Of a stretch of DNA of 21,481 bases, positions 8,582-17,063 are shown in pieces; position 1 is the stretch's first letter, and each line of letters starts with the position of its first letter. A model generated the notes under the pieces. It ran no database searches, had not been told where the DNA came from, and worked only from the letters and a program-made list of their open reading frames with translations. Source of the stretch: Asterionellopsis glacialis. Taxonomy: Eukaryota > Bacillariophyta > Plagiogrammaphyceae > Rhaphoneidales > Asterionellopsidaceae. The translations under genes were made by a program, and so were the position numbers. The stretch is from positions 1-21,481 of the forward strand of contig WKLE02006038.1 in assembly GCA_014885115.2 (NCBI GenBank), written 5' to 3'.

Positions 8582-11081
8582 ATGAGAAAATCACCGCTAA
8601 ATTGTCTTCTGATCCTATTTTGCAGCGCCTCGTTGGTTTATGCTTCGTTAGCCGATGTAATAACTGAATCCTTCAAAGAATCAACATCTCGTAATCTTAT
8701 CAATCTTGTAGATGCTGTGGATGATATCGCGGGACGCACGCCAACCGTTTCTCCTGAACCAACGAGTTACCCAACTGAGTCGCCCGCACCCAGTCCCAGC
8801 CCTTCCATGACGCCTACAATGGCCCCCACAATCACTGATCAGCCATCTCCAGAACCTTCAGCTTATCCAACAGAGAGTCCAGCACCTAGTCCTAGTCCAT
8901 CAATGGTGCCTTCTGCTTCACCTTCCGCATCACCCACTTCGAGTCCTTCAGCATCTCCTTCAGCTTCACCAACGAGATCACCTAGTGCCAGTCCGTCAAT
9001 ATCTGCAGCGCCAAGTCTAAGTCCTTCTGCCAATCCAACCGCCACACCATCAGAAAGGCCATCAGCTTCCCCATCAGTTAGTCCCACTGATGTACCTAGT
9101 GCATCACCAACTGATGTACCTACAAGCACACCTAGTGCCTCCCCAACAGATGTACCAAGTCGCATGCCTTCAAATGCACCTACACAGACGCCATCTGTTG
9201 CTCCGTCCACCTCCCCAATGCCTAGTAGTGCTCCTACTTCATCACCAAGCGCCTCCCCGACGGGTGTTCCATCAGCATCGCCAACCCCACAACCTTCTAT
9301 TTCTGCCTTGCCTAGTATGAATCCAACTCAGTCTGCATCTCCCTCAATGGAACCCTCGCAAGGACCAACTGGACAAGCATCGTCAGCGCCAACAACAGTC
9401 CCTTCAATAGCACCCACGACTGCATCGGCGTTCGTCTCCAGTGGTGTTACTTTGACACTTCATAATATTGAAGAAGAGATGAGCCTATCTGATGTCGATC
9501 TTTTTGAAGAAGTCGCAAAGGATTTCATTTCTAAAAACTTACCCAATCAACAGGGGGTTGAGCTCCGTATTGATTCTGTTGTACTCGTTGAGCAGACAGT
9601 GATTCCGTCACGGCGTTCGCTTGTTTCTAGATTGAATACAAGACGGCGCGTGCTTCATGATGCTGGCTTACGTGTCAAATTGAATGTAACTGGAGAAGTT
9701 TTCCCGGGAGCCCCACCAGATGACTTCTCTTTTGAGTATGCAATATTATTCGGCTTTGCCAATGAATATTCTACTTTCCTTAGTAGTCTTCTTCAAAAGT
9801 CTGACTTTTTCCTTCCAACCGTCACTGAGAAAAACATTGCAGAGGGAATAAGTCACCATGGTAATCGTAACAGCAACTCTACATCAAAGGCAGTATCAAC
9901 GAAGGGAATTGTAGCCATTGTGGTAGGAGCTTTGGCGGCATTGACTCTAGCTACGATTGCTTCCGTGATTTCATTGAAGAAGAGATCTTATCGGAATCGC
10001 TTACCACCAGCCCGGTGGGGGGCCCTCACGACTCCTAATAGCAGTGCTAATGGATATGATGATATGGAAGAAGATGCTTTGTCGGAATCGCAGTCGACAG
10101 TACCTAATGGACACATCGATAGATATGCCGCTGAGGGTCAGCCTAACGAGTTTAGTCCTACGAGTATGGAAACCGGAAAGGCCATGTTTATGAGTGGTAT
10201 CGAAGATTCGACTCCTGCACCTCCTCCTGGCATTAAACAGCCTGGTGGGGGTCGAGACCCCGAGACTCTATCAGTGGAAATGGAATTATCAACATTGAAT
10301 CCTGCGTCAACAAAGAGCGCCCTCTTTGATGGAATTGTTGATTCGGTAAGTGTTCTCGAGCACCCAAAAGTTCAAAATTAAGAAGAGGAACCATTTCATC
10401 ATCTTCTAGACCATCTCATACTAACCCTCGTAATTTTTGTGATTCCATGTATAGGTGATTGACGATGAAACACTAGAAACACATGAAAATGTTGGCATCA
10501 ACATTCCAGGACTTCAAGCATGTTGCACGCCACAGCAAATGCCATCCCATCCTCAATCCGACAATAGTATTGCAGAAGAGCGAAATTACAGGGGACTGAG
10601 CTCATCACAACATTCGAACTCAAGAACAAATTCAAATTATCTTGCAACAGTCCCAACTTTGAATATGGCGAACGTAAGTACACATCAACCTATGACACCG
10701 GGATCAATTGCAACACCGGGATCAGTAGCAACTGCCTCCTCTGGACATCTGGGTGCTAGACCGATGGAAGCTACCGAAGAAGTTCAATATCGTGAATCAA
10801 CGGAGGATGAAGCAGTAGCAGGTCGTCGTGTAGGTCTTTACGATGTCTTTGCACCTTCTGGACCCCTAGGAATTGTTGTTGATACGACTCCTGAGGGACC
10901 TGTTGTTCACTCTATGAAACCGACTTCATCACTGCTTGGTCTTGTCAACCCTGGAGATCTCGTTGTTGGTTTGGATGATATGGACACAAGAGCCATGTCT
11001 GCAGCAACTTTGACGCGATTAATGGCAAAGCGAGCCCAAATGCCTGAAAGGAAGATCACTCTCCTTGCCGCTGATAGTTAG
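8582..11081 (+). CDS. Single-pass surface protein: Ser/Pro-repeat ectodomain, SEA-like domain, TM, cytoplasmic PDZ (2 exons, 796 aa)
   Basis: Exons 8582-10345 and 10455-11081 join in phase 0. Residues 1-22 form a signal peptide. Residues about 52-280 are a low-complexity Pro/Ser/Ala/Thr region with repeated SPSASP and PTDVPS units, probably extended and glycosylated. Residues about 286-425 form a folded extracellular domain (VTLTLHNIEEEMSLSDVDLF..., then SVVLVEQ, RVKLNVTGEV). I interpret it as SEA-like, without certainty. An N-glycosylation-rich NRNSNSTS patch precedes a transmembrane helix at about 442-464 (GIVAIVVGALAALTLATIAS), followed by KKR. The cytoplasmic part is long and polar. It ends in a PDZ-like domain at about 715-793 with PLGIVV, a central VNPGDLVVGLDD and a final ITLL strand. 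PDZ domains bind C-terminal peptides of partners, so signalling or wall and adhesion anchoring is plausible but inferred. Confidence 0.82.
8737..9430 (+). repeat. Coding low-complexity Ser/Pro repeat
   Basis: About 690 bp encode repeated SPSASPT, PTDVPSAS and PAPSPSPSM type peptides, with diverged synonymous codons between copies. The open frame on the opposite strand here (8863-9210) is a shadow of the repeat. Confidence 0.85.
10346..10454 (+). other. Intron of the PDZ surface-protein gene
   Basis: This 109-bp intron has donor GTAAGT at 10346 and acceptor CCATGTATAG ending at 10454. Without splicing the frame stops at 10381. With splicing, GIVDS continues into VIDDETLETH in phase 0 and reaches the PDZ domain. 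Confidence 0.82.
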
Positions 11082-11208
11082 ATAAGCATGCAAAGATTCA
11101 CTGTGTAAAATATCAAATGCATGTAGTAGAGTAATCTATGTAAATGGGTGAATTTTGAAGAAAATATGTTTTATGTTTTCCTCAGACAGTCTGTTGAAAA
11201 ATTACAAT

Positions 11209-11284
11209 TACCAGGTAAACCCAGACTATCAGGTACCAGGTACGGGAGTGACGAGAGTAACCTTGCTGGTACGGTACCTGGTAA
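11209..11284. repeat. GTACC/CCWGG repeat cluster
   Basis: TACCAGGTAA, GGTACCAGGTACGG and GGTACGGTACCTGGTAA form opposing arms of the intergenic palindrome family, placed about 130 bp after the PDZ gene stop. Confidence 0.7.
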
Positions 11285-11537
11285 AGGCACTAGTCCTACT
11301 GTCTGTAGTCCTACCCACGGTTCCAGTTACAAAAAGGTACACAATAAAAAACCTCTATTCGGAACATAGGTACACTCTAGAGATATATCTTGACTGTTTT
11401 AACGTAGAAAATGACCTTTCAGAAGCCTCCATAAAAATAGTAAAATAGTAAAAAGTCGCAACCGCAAACAATACTTCGTAGTTACATTGACTGCAACCAC
11501 TTTTAAAAAATAAAATTTAGAATATAAGTTAAATGCT

Positions 11538-12100
11538 GGTGAATTGTTGTGATTGGAGTGCTTTTTAAAAAATATGGTTTATTAAAATCGATGTGGGTTG
11601 ATTGTTGTGGCGGCCAAAAAAAGTGGAAAGTATATTTTTTTTCATTCACATCGTCACCAAAGCCTTTTTTAAATGAATGATTTGTTCTATCATAAGCTAC
11701 AATAAGCTACATAACATCATAGTCGAAAATGATCATTGAGTTTTGTATCCTGAAATTAATGTAAGGTGGGGTTGATTGTTGTCATAATGAGCAGAAAAAA
11801 AGCAAGAAGTGATTATTTTCAATGGTAATGAATTCGACTTGATATGTTCTGTTGTGCCAATTGTTGGCCCGTATCACTTCAGGTTCTGCTAAAAGATATT
11901 GTTCTTGGGATTAGTAAGATAGCTTGAAGTGAAGTTCATGAAGGTTGATTGTTGTCAAAGAATACTTGATTTGTCTTGCAGAGTATATTTTTACTGACTT
12001 TTTTTGATTCCAAAATCCAGTTTTTCTTTCTGCTGGTTAATCAAATGATACCACCTGTGGATCATTAAAATAAAGCATTGAAGAAATTGATTGTTATTGT
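11538..12100 (-). repeat. Spaced copies of ACAACAATCAACC
   Basis: On the minus strand ACAACAATCAACC occurs exactly at 11955-11943, 11782-11770 and 11608-11596. Degenerate copies lie at 11550-11538 (ACAACAATTCACC) and about 12100-12086. The exact copies are 173 and 174 bp apart. The sequence between copies is AT-rich and only weakly alike. This could be a decayed tandem repeat or a set of protein or RNA binding sites. Confidence 0.6.
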
Positions 12101-12329
12101 AACTTAAAAATGAAATTCAAACGAGGACACCAAGCTTAGCACGACAGTAAAAATCACAAGAAAATGGCTTTCGACGAATGCAGTACACAAATTGACGAAA
12201 CATTTTGTTTGCCCACTTTTGGATAGCAACAATCCGCCAGACAGTTTAATCATAAAAAAAACGCATATGAGTAAGAGGAGAATGGGAAAGAACTTACTGT
12301 TGTGTCGCTATCGTGTGTTGTTCCGTCAT
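11991..12329 (-). CDS. Possible tiny spliced gene (31 aa), speculative
   Basis: ATG at 12329 opens MTEQHTIATQ and runs to a strong donor GTAAGT at 12297. A pyrimidine-rich stretch ends in CCACAG at 12055. Joining exons 12329-12298 and 12054-11991 keeps frame and gives a 31-residue Lys/Gln-rich peptide ending in KKSQ, with stop at 11991. A TATA-like box lies about 90 bp upstream. No family is recognisable and the peptide is short, so the second exon may be wrong. A longer transcript or non-coding RNA starting here is as likely. Confidence 0.2.
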
Positions 12330-12417
12330 TGTCGATGGAGTGCAACGACGCGAGCTTTTTGAATGTACGGTACTGCACAATCTTCGTGAGGGATGAGTGT
12401 GGTTGGTGTTACGTGTG

Positions 12418-12425
12418 TTTTTATA
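12418..12425 (-). promoter_or_regulatory. TATA-like box of the possible small minus-strand gene
   Basis: On the minus strand the sequence reads CCGTATAAAAACAC, with TATAAAAA at 12425-12418, about 90 bp before the ATG at 12329. The TATA element, leader, ATG and GTAAGT donor line up over 130 bp. This is the only reason to suspect a transcription unit here. Confidence 0.3.
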
Positions 12426-12559
12426 CGGTGTCCCTCCTTTGGGTTCTCTTGCTTGGTGACAACCTGTAACGGAACGGCATCAGTTTGTCCGCTAGAATTC
12501 TGGGGGGAGTTCCCGTGGATTGTTTCAGCACAAAACGTGCGGGAAAAACCTACGTAATC

Positions 12560-12684
12560 CCCGGTCTTTTAGGACCGGGAAACCTCCGAGATGATGGTTC
12601 AACTCAAGTGCAATACCAGCTCTACGCTATCTGAACGAAAAAGATGAACGTTCATCTGGAGGTTTCCCGGCCCCAAAGACCGGG
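12560..12684. repeat. 34-bp inverted repeat with nested hairpins
   Basis: The left arm at 12560-12594 begins CCCGGTCTTTTAGGACCGGG and continues AAACCTCC. Its near-complement is at 12652-12684, with a 57-bp spacer. Each arm also folds on itself (CCCGGTC with GACCGGG on the left, CCCGG with CCGGG on the right). A perfect 16-bp palindrome AGATGAACGTTCATCT (12642-12657) overlaps the inner edge of the right arm. The local sequence is more GC-rich than its surroundings. The size fits a small inverted-repeat (MITE-like) element or a structured RNA. Confidence 0.75.
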
Positions 12685-12805
12685 AAAACACCGAACGCAG
12701 ACAGATAGGAACCGGGATATCTCCGTATTCTGTGGTCTTTGCCTGTGTCTGGACGGTGTAGGTCCTACTCGGGTTCGTTCGTGCAAAGGTACGCACAGAA
12801 AGACA

Positions 12806-12891
12806 GTACCTGGTACCTGAGGTACATACCGAAGATAGGTACTGTATCTATCATTTAAAAAAAATTGAACAGTGTTTGGTACCTGGAACTG
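12806..12891. repeat. GTACC/CCWGG repeat patch
   Basis: AGTACCTGGTACCTGAGGTAC and TTGGTACCTGGAAC are copies of the intergenic palindrome family. A further copy at 13132-13150 (GGTACCAGGTACCTGG) lies inside the first codons of the longest NTPase frame. Confidence 0.75.
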
Positions 12892-13121
12892 TTTGTATAT
12901 AGGTAGTGAATTTGTAGTCATAAATACCAGGTTAGTTATTTAGTTACAGTATGTTACCGCGATTTACTGACAGAGATCTACCCATTTCCGCGTTAGATGA
13001 GAACAACGATGCTTTAGACGACGAAATGTGCATTACAACAGATAGTGGTCTATTTAACCGTGTTTAGAATGGTTTTACACGCTTCCTCTCTAGCTGCAAA
13101 TAAGAAGAACTCCTAAAAAAA

Positions 13122-14327
13122 ATGTGTAATAGTGGTACCAGGTACCTGGCATGTAAAAAAAAATCTACCTGTACCAACCTACCGATGGTTCCTTGCTTCC
13201 TACCGGATACACGTAGATGTTCTACAGGTCCACTAGTGATGGATATAAAACAAAAGTACAGCGCGATAAGCAAACCAGCGGACAATTCCTACTGTAGAGG
13301 TAGTACTAGTACTCATGTAGAAGTATCGTTACCACGTGCTTTCTGTACAATGTGCGTAAAGCCGCTACGGAGCCGCAGACGAGCACACCACAGTTTCAAA
13401 CAACGCGTCGTCGCTACCACTTCTGGCTCTCTCTCCATGACAGCTGTTACGCAAACTGAAAAGCAAACCAACAACGACGTTGCCATGGATTCAGGAGCAA
13501 ATAGTAGTAACCCTTCATTTACCTCAAGCAAGCGTAAATCAAGAGGGACAGATTGGGTTCTGATTACAGGTCAACCACACTGTGGAAAGACAATAGCAAT
13601 TCAAACTCTCGTAAAGGCTCTTCAAGATAGTGGTGTACGATGTCGCGGTTTCATTACGGAGGAAGTATGTAAGGGTAGAGACCGCAATGGCTTTGACGTT
13701 GTGACTGTACCTGATGGTCAGCGATCCGTCTTATCACGGAAGGAAGGGCTCTCACCATCCATGCCCAAGACAGGCAAATACACTGTTGACGTAAAGTCCT
13801 TTGAACGTACAGCCTTGCCAAGTCTATCCCCAAATAAAAGCGATCCACCAAACGTAGTGTACGTCGTTGATGAAATCGGTCGGATGGAACTCCATTCTAT
13901 CCGGTTCCAAGAGCGTATCCGTAACTTACTGTCACAGGGTGTCAGACTATTGGGCGTCGTTACTGCTCCAGGATATGGACATCGAGTACCTTTCTGTGAT
14001 GAACTTTGTAGTAAGGAGGGTGTTAAAGTACACAAACTTACCAAAGCCTGTAGAGAAAGCAAGACAATAAGTCTGATGGAAGAGCTATTGGCGAAATGGT
14101 CTCCTGATGGAGGGAGCATCTCCAGTGGTGGCACTGGAAGTGGCAGTGAAGGAGACTCTGATGTTCAAATGAAACTTAAAAGGTTACAACAGCAACATTT
14201 GAAAGGAACAAACGAAAATGGCACAACAACAACGGAAGAGGATGGGAATCCTCCTCAAAACAATGGAGAAAAGGAATCATCAGCACCACCAACAAATAGA
14301 GAAGCAACAAAGATGGAGGCTAAGTGA
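13122..14327 (+). CDS. THEP1/NTPCR-family P-loop nucleoside-triphosphatase
   Basis: The protein hydrolyses nucleoside triphosphates. Family members (archaeal THEP1, human NTPCR) are about 180-190 residues, and the cellular role is poorly known. The core spans about residues 144-325: Walker A GQPHCGKT (150-157), GFITEEV with NGFDVVTV (177-195), GKYTVDVKSFE (218-228), Walker B VVYVVDEIGRMEL (245-257) and LLGVVTA (276-282). These follow the family order. A low-complexity C-terminal tail (about 329-401; Ser/Gly, then Gln, Thr/Glu and Pro) is extra. The start is uncertain. Codons 4-10 of the longest frame are made of a GTACC intergenic repeat, so initiation at Met22 (13185), Met40 (13239), Met77 (13350) or Met106 is more likely. 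From Met77 the leader is Arg-rich and could target mitochondria. No intron is needed. Confidence 0.82.
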   Translation: MCNSGTRYLACKKKSTCTNLPMVPCFLPDTRRCSTGPLVMDIKQKYSAISKPADNSYCRGSTSTHVEVSLPRAFCTMCVKPLRSRRRAHHSFKQRVVATTSGSLSMTAVTQTEKQTNNDVAMDSGANSSNPSFTSSKRKSRGTDWVLITGQPHCGKTIAIQTLVKALQDSGVRCRGFITEEVCKGRDRNGFDVVTVPDGQRSVLSRKEGLSPSMPKTGKYTVDVKSFERTALPSLSPNKSDPPNVVYVVDEIGRMELHSIRFQERIRNLLSQGVRLLGVVTAPGYGHRVPFCDELCSKEGVKVHKLTKACRESKTISLMEELLAKWSPDGGSISSGGTGSGSEGDSDVQMKLKRLQQQHLKGTNENGTTTTEEDGNPPQNNGEKESSAPPTNREATKMEAK

Positions 14328-15240
14328 GTAGTGAGCCCTTACTGCTCACATTAAAGGAGGGATCGCCAAAGACCGAGGAAGAAAGCTTATTTAAGGCTTA
14401 CTTTCCTTGTAACTTTCAAGGAAAAAAATTGCCCCCTTTATGCTTCCTTACTTTGGGTTGCTGGAGTTCAACCAAGCTACCTATGTTATAGTGCACAAAC
14501 TCGTAGCCACACAAAAAGGGAAGTAAATTACTACTGACTTGCGAGAAAAAGTCTGAAAGAAAAAGTTCTCCTATTTTTCTCAAGACGGGTCAGAATAATC
14601 TTCACTGTTATTGACGACATGCTGACGATCATCACTAAGATGCCGAAGGGTAAAAGCAGGTCAATACAATACAACTCTTTTGAAAGAAAAAGCTCGGCTT
14701 TTATAAAGCCTTGTGTAATAACAGAACAATGCAAAATTATACACTCCTGTCGACCCTTGTGCTCTACGGGGGACAAGGAGTTGCTAGGAAGACATTTGAT
14801 CTAATCCAAATGGGAATACACAGAGACGATCGAATTTTTGTTTCTAATGAGGGTGATGTTGGGTCGGAGTTCTAAAAAACTGTTCTACTTTTGGATACAA
14901 CTTTTCTATTGTTGTTCGTATCGAAATTTAACGGTACCAGTAGCAACAATAAAATAATTTAATTTTCAACATCATGATATGTGAAATTGACTGGATCGCT
15001 CCATTGCCTCCAGCATACAATAAGTCTTTTTTAAAATATTCTAAAGTGGTATTCACAAGGATAGAAATTTTCAATAAACTTAAATAGATCGTTCAATTTA
15101 AAAACGAGCACACAGGAAAGGTGCAGACACAACTAACTTGGGATCGTTACATAGTTCATTATCTGTAATCTTTTATACTTCTGTTTTGAGTCGAGTGGTA
15201 CAGACAGCAAGGCATCACTGGTGCCTATGTAAGGGAATTT
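14328..15240. other. Intergenic region between convergent genes
   Basis: About 0.9 kb lies between the NTPase (plus) and CRAL-TRIO (minus) 3' ends. A small perfect hairpin TTTCCTTG...CAAGGAAA lies at 14402-14424. An 81-codon minus-strand frame (14531-14776) has one hydrophobic stretch but no recognisable family, and I do not call it. The rest is AT-rich. Confidence 0.55.
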
Positions 15241-16236
15241 TTACTTTTCCACAAATTTGCGGTAGGCTACGAAGTCCTTGCAAATGTCTTCGGTAGGAAC
15301 TTTTCCTCCTTCAATGTCATCAGGAAGATACTTCATATAGTCCTTCATGAGATGCTCAGATAATTCAGTATGTGGAATCATGTGGACCTTTTTACGAAAG
15401 TCAGCCGCAAGCATGGGTTTCATAATGTTCCAAATTTTACAAAACCACGATGGTGGATTAACAATAAGGAAAAGACGAACACGAACAGGAACACGTCCTT
15501 GTAACATCATCATAAATTGATGACAATAGGAAACGCTGAAGTTAACCATTTTCCAACCATCCATGTTGGCCATGAAGGCAATACCCTCCTTGCACGACTT
15601 TTCCTTTTCTACCATGGTATTCATGCAGTACGCAAGGTTGTCAATGACTTCCTCTGTCGTAGTTTCCTTGGGAAAGTATCGGCTTGGTCGCATGTAAAAA
15701 ACATCATAATCTTCGCTACACTTTAATCCTGGTACAGGAAAAAGAGTTTTGGTCAATAACTGCTTCTCCATGGTTGGATTTGAAGCTCGAAGAGTTAGGT
15801 ATCGAGAATCGAATTTTTTCATGACCTTCTTGGATTCTTCGTACTTGAACTTTTCTGTTCCTGGACTGCAACGAGCAAAACGAAGAATAAGTTCATCACT
15901 AAATTCATATGACTTTTTCACACTGTGTGCCTTGAGCTTGTCAAAACATTCCTTCTCCTTGTCAGTAAGACTATTAATCTGCTCCTTCAAGGATCGTTCT
16001 CCAACGGGAAAGAATCGGCCAGGTCCATCACCAAGTTCCTTCTTCACATTGACGGGATCAAGAAGTAATTTATCCTGGAAACTGCTTCTCGAAATGGCTT
16101 TGTCTAAGGTAGCGATCTCGTTCATCTTACTGGTAGACTCTACTTTATATCTTTTATCTCTAGGACTCTCTAGAGAGTCTACAGATACCGTCGAGGGCGT
16201 TGATGAAGATATAAAAAAAATAAGATATTTTTTCAC
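15241..16236 (-). CDS. CRAL-TRIO (Sec14-like) lipid-binding protein
   Basis: CRAL-TRIO proteins bind and shuttle lipids such as phosphoinositides, tocopherol or retinoids in the cytosol and at membranes. An N-terminal helical CRAL-TRIO-N region is at about 85-145 (LILRFARC, then KKVMKKF). The lipid-binding domain is at about 165-311. It shows IAFMANMDGW (219-228), the RVPVRVRLFLIVNPPSWFCKIWNIMKPML segment (248-276), KKVHMIPH (282-289) and LPDDIEGG (304-311). The last matches the LP.E.GG end of the domain. The frame starts at 16236, but Met38 (MNEIATLDKAI, 16125) is a more natural start. The codons before it overlap a CTCTAGAG-type palindrome (16164-16179) and AT-rich sequence typical of the flanks. 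The frame is uninterrupted. Ligand unknown. Confidence 0.82.
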   Translation of the reverse strand: MKKYLIFFISSSTPSTVSVDSLESPRDKRYKVESTSKMNEIATLDKAISRSSFQDKLLLDPVNVKKELGDGPGRFFPVGERSLKEQINSLTDKEKECFDKLKAHSVKKSYEFSDELILRFARCSPGTEKFKYEESKKVMKKFDSRYLTLRASNPTMEKQLLTKTLFPVPGLKCSEDYDVFYMRPSRYFPKETTTEEVIDNLAYCMNTMVEKEKSCKEGIAFMANMDGWKMVNFSVSYCHQFMMMLQGRVPVRVRLFLIVNPPSWFCKIWNIMKPMLAADFRKKVHMIPHTELSEHLMKDYMKYLPDDIEGGKVPTEDICKDFVAYRKFVEK

Positions 16237-17063
16237 TTAAGGTAGTAGTACCCGCACTGCATCTGCCATCGAACGTATGTTTGTTCGCGAAAATACCAGG
16301 GAACTGAAAACGCCTATTGAAATTCTGCTACCGTACGGACTTTCTGCTATTAATTGATCTTACCTACAAACGTCCAGTATGAAATAAATAATATAAAAAT
16401 TAATGCAAAAAAAATGACTCATAGAAAAGCAGATTCATACAAAATAAAATGAAAAAAGAATAATTGATACTGGTACCTGGTACAGGTATTAATAGACATT
16501 ACCTCATATTACCTGGTACCTGGTATACCAGGTATACCATCACTTGTACTGTACATGAACGCAGAAATACGGGAAACTATTACCTGTATGCTACTTATAT
16601 ATTACTGACTGTACGGTATTTTCGAAATGGCCCAAGGTACGTACCGGGTAGAGTAGCCGTTCATTAGATGATACCTGGGAAAAGGTTGAACTAGGTATGG
16701 TACCTGGTACAGTACCAGGAATGGTATCTGTACCTTGAGCGCAAGTATTATACCAGATACTTGCACTGTCTGCACCTGGTAGTTCCTATTGTACTCGTAC
16801 CTGGTACCTTAACCGTACCATATATAATATCTGTATTTTATGGTATACCTGGTACCAGGAACCTGGTAAGGCAATTAATTTACAGGACAGAAATATTCCT
16901 TTTAAACAGATAGAAAGTAGACCTAGTCTACTGCAAAAGTGCACATGTACCTGGTACCAGGTACACCCTGAAAAACTGAAACTGATTTCTGAAGAAAATT
17001 CATTACTGTAGTTTTACGAAGTAGTACCGTACATTGGTTTGCTATATTTATTACATCTAGGTT
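16237..17063. other. Intergenic region dominated by GTACC repeats
   Basis: About 0.8 kb lies between two minus-strand genes. After an AT-rich stretch, 16470-16964 holds the densest set of GTACC palindromes in the window. No gene is supported; the 67-codon frame at 16464-16667 is a product of the repeat. Confidence 0.65.
16470..16964. repeat. Largest GTACC/CCWGG palindromic repeat cluster
   Basis: There are many copies on both strands. They include two perfect 18-bp palindromes: TACCTGGTATACCAGGTA at 16517-16534 and GTACCTGGTACCAGGTAC at 16947-16964. Near copies occur at 16470-16486, 16697-16722, 16797-16809 and 16842-16869. Each palindrome overlays a GGTACC-type core with CCWGG words on both flanks. 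Confidence 0.9.

Larger units (their letters stand above)
11082..13121. other. Long AT-rich intergenic region with several repeat structures
   Basis: About 2 kb separates the PDZ-protein gene from the NTPase gene. From left to right it holds a GTACC cluster (11209-11284), CTCTAGAG (11375-11382), a repeated 13-mer at 11538-12100, a possible tiny minus-strand gene with a TATA-like box (11991-12425), a 34-bp inverted repeat (12560-12684) and another GTACC patch (12806-12891). No long open frame is supported on either strand. Confidence 0.6.

Noticed and set aside
8863..9210. Minus-strand 115-codon frame rich in Gly, Val and Asp
   Set aside because: It is the antisense shadow of the Ser/Pro-repeat coding region.
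11538..12100. CRISPR array or snoRNA cluster
   Set aside because: Spacing of about 173 bp and a 13-bp repeat do not fit CRISPR. I could not find paired C and D boxes at consistent positions around the repeats.
14402..14424. Terminator-like hairpin after the NTPase gene
   Set aside because: Rho-independent terminators are bacterial. This 8-bp stem in a eukaryotic intergenic region is more likely chance.
14531..14776. 81-codon minus-strand frame with one hydrophobic stretch
   Set aside because: There is no recognisable family. It lies between two convergent 3' ends with no promoter signal.
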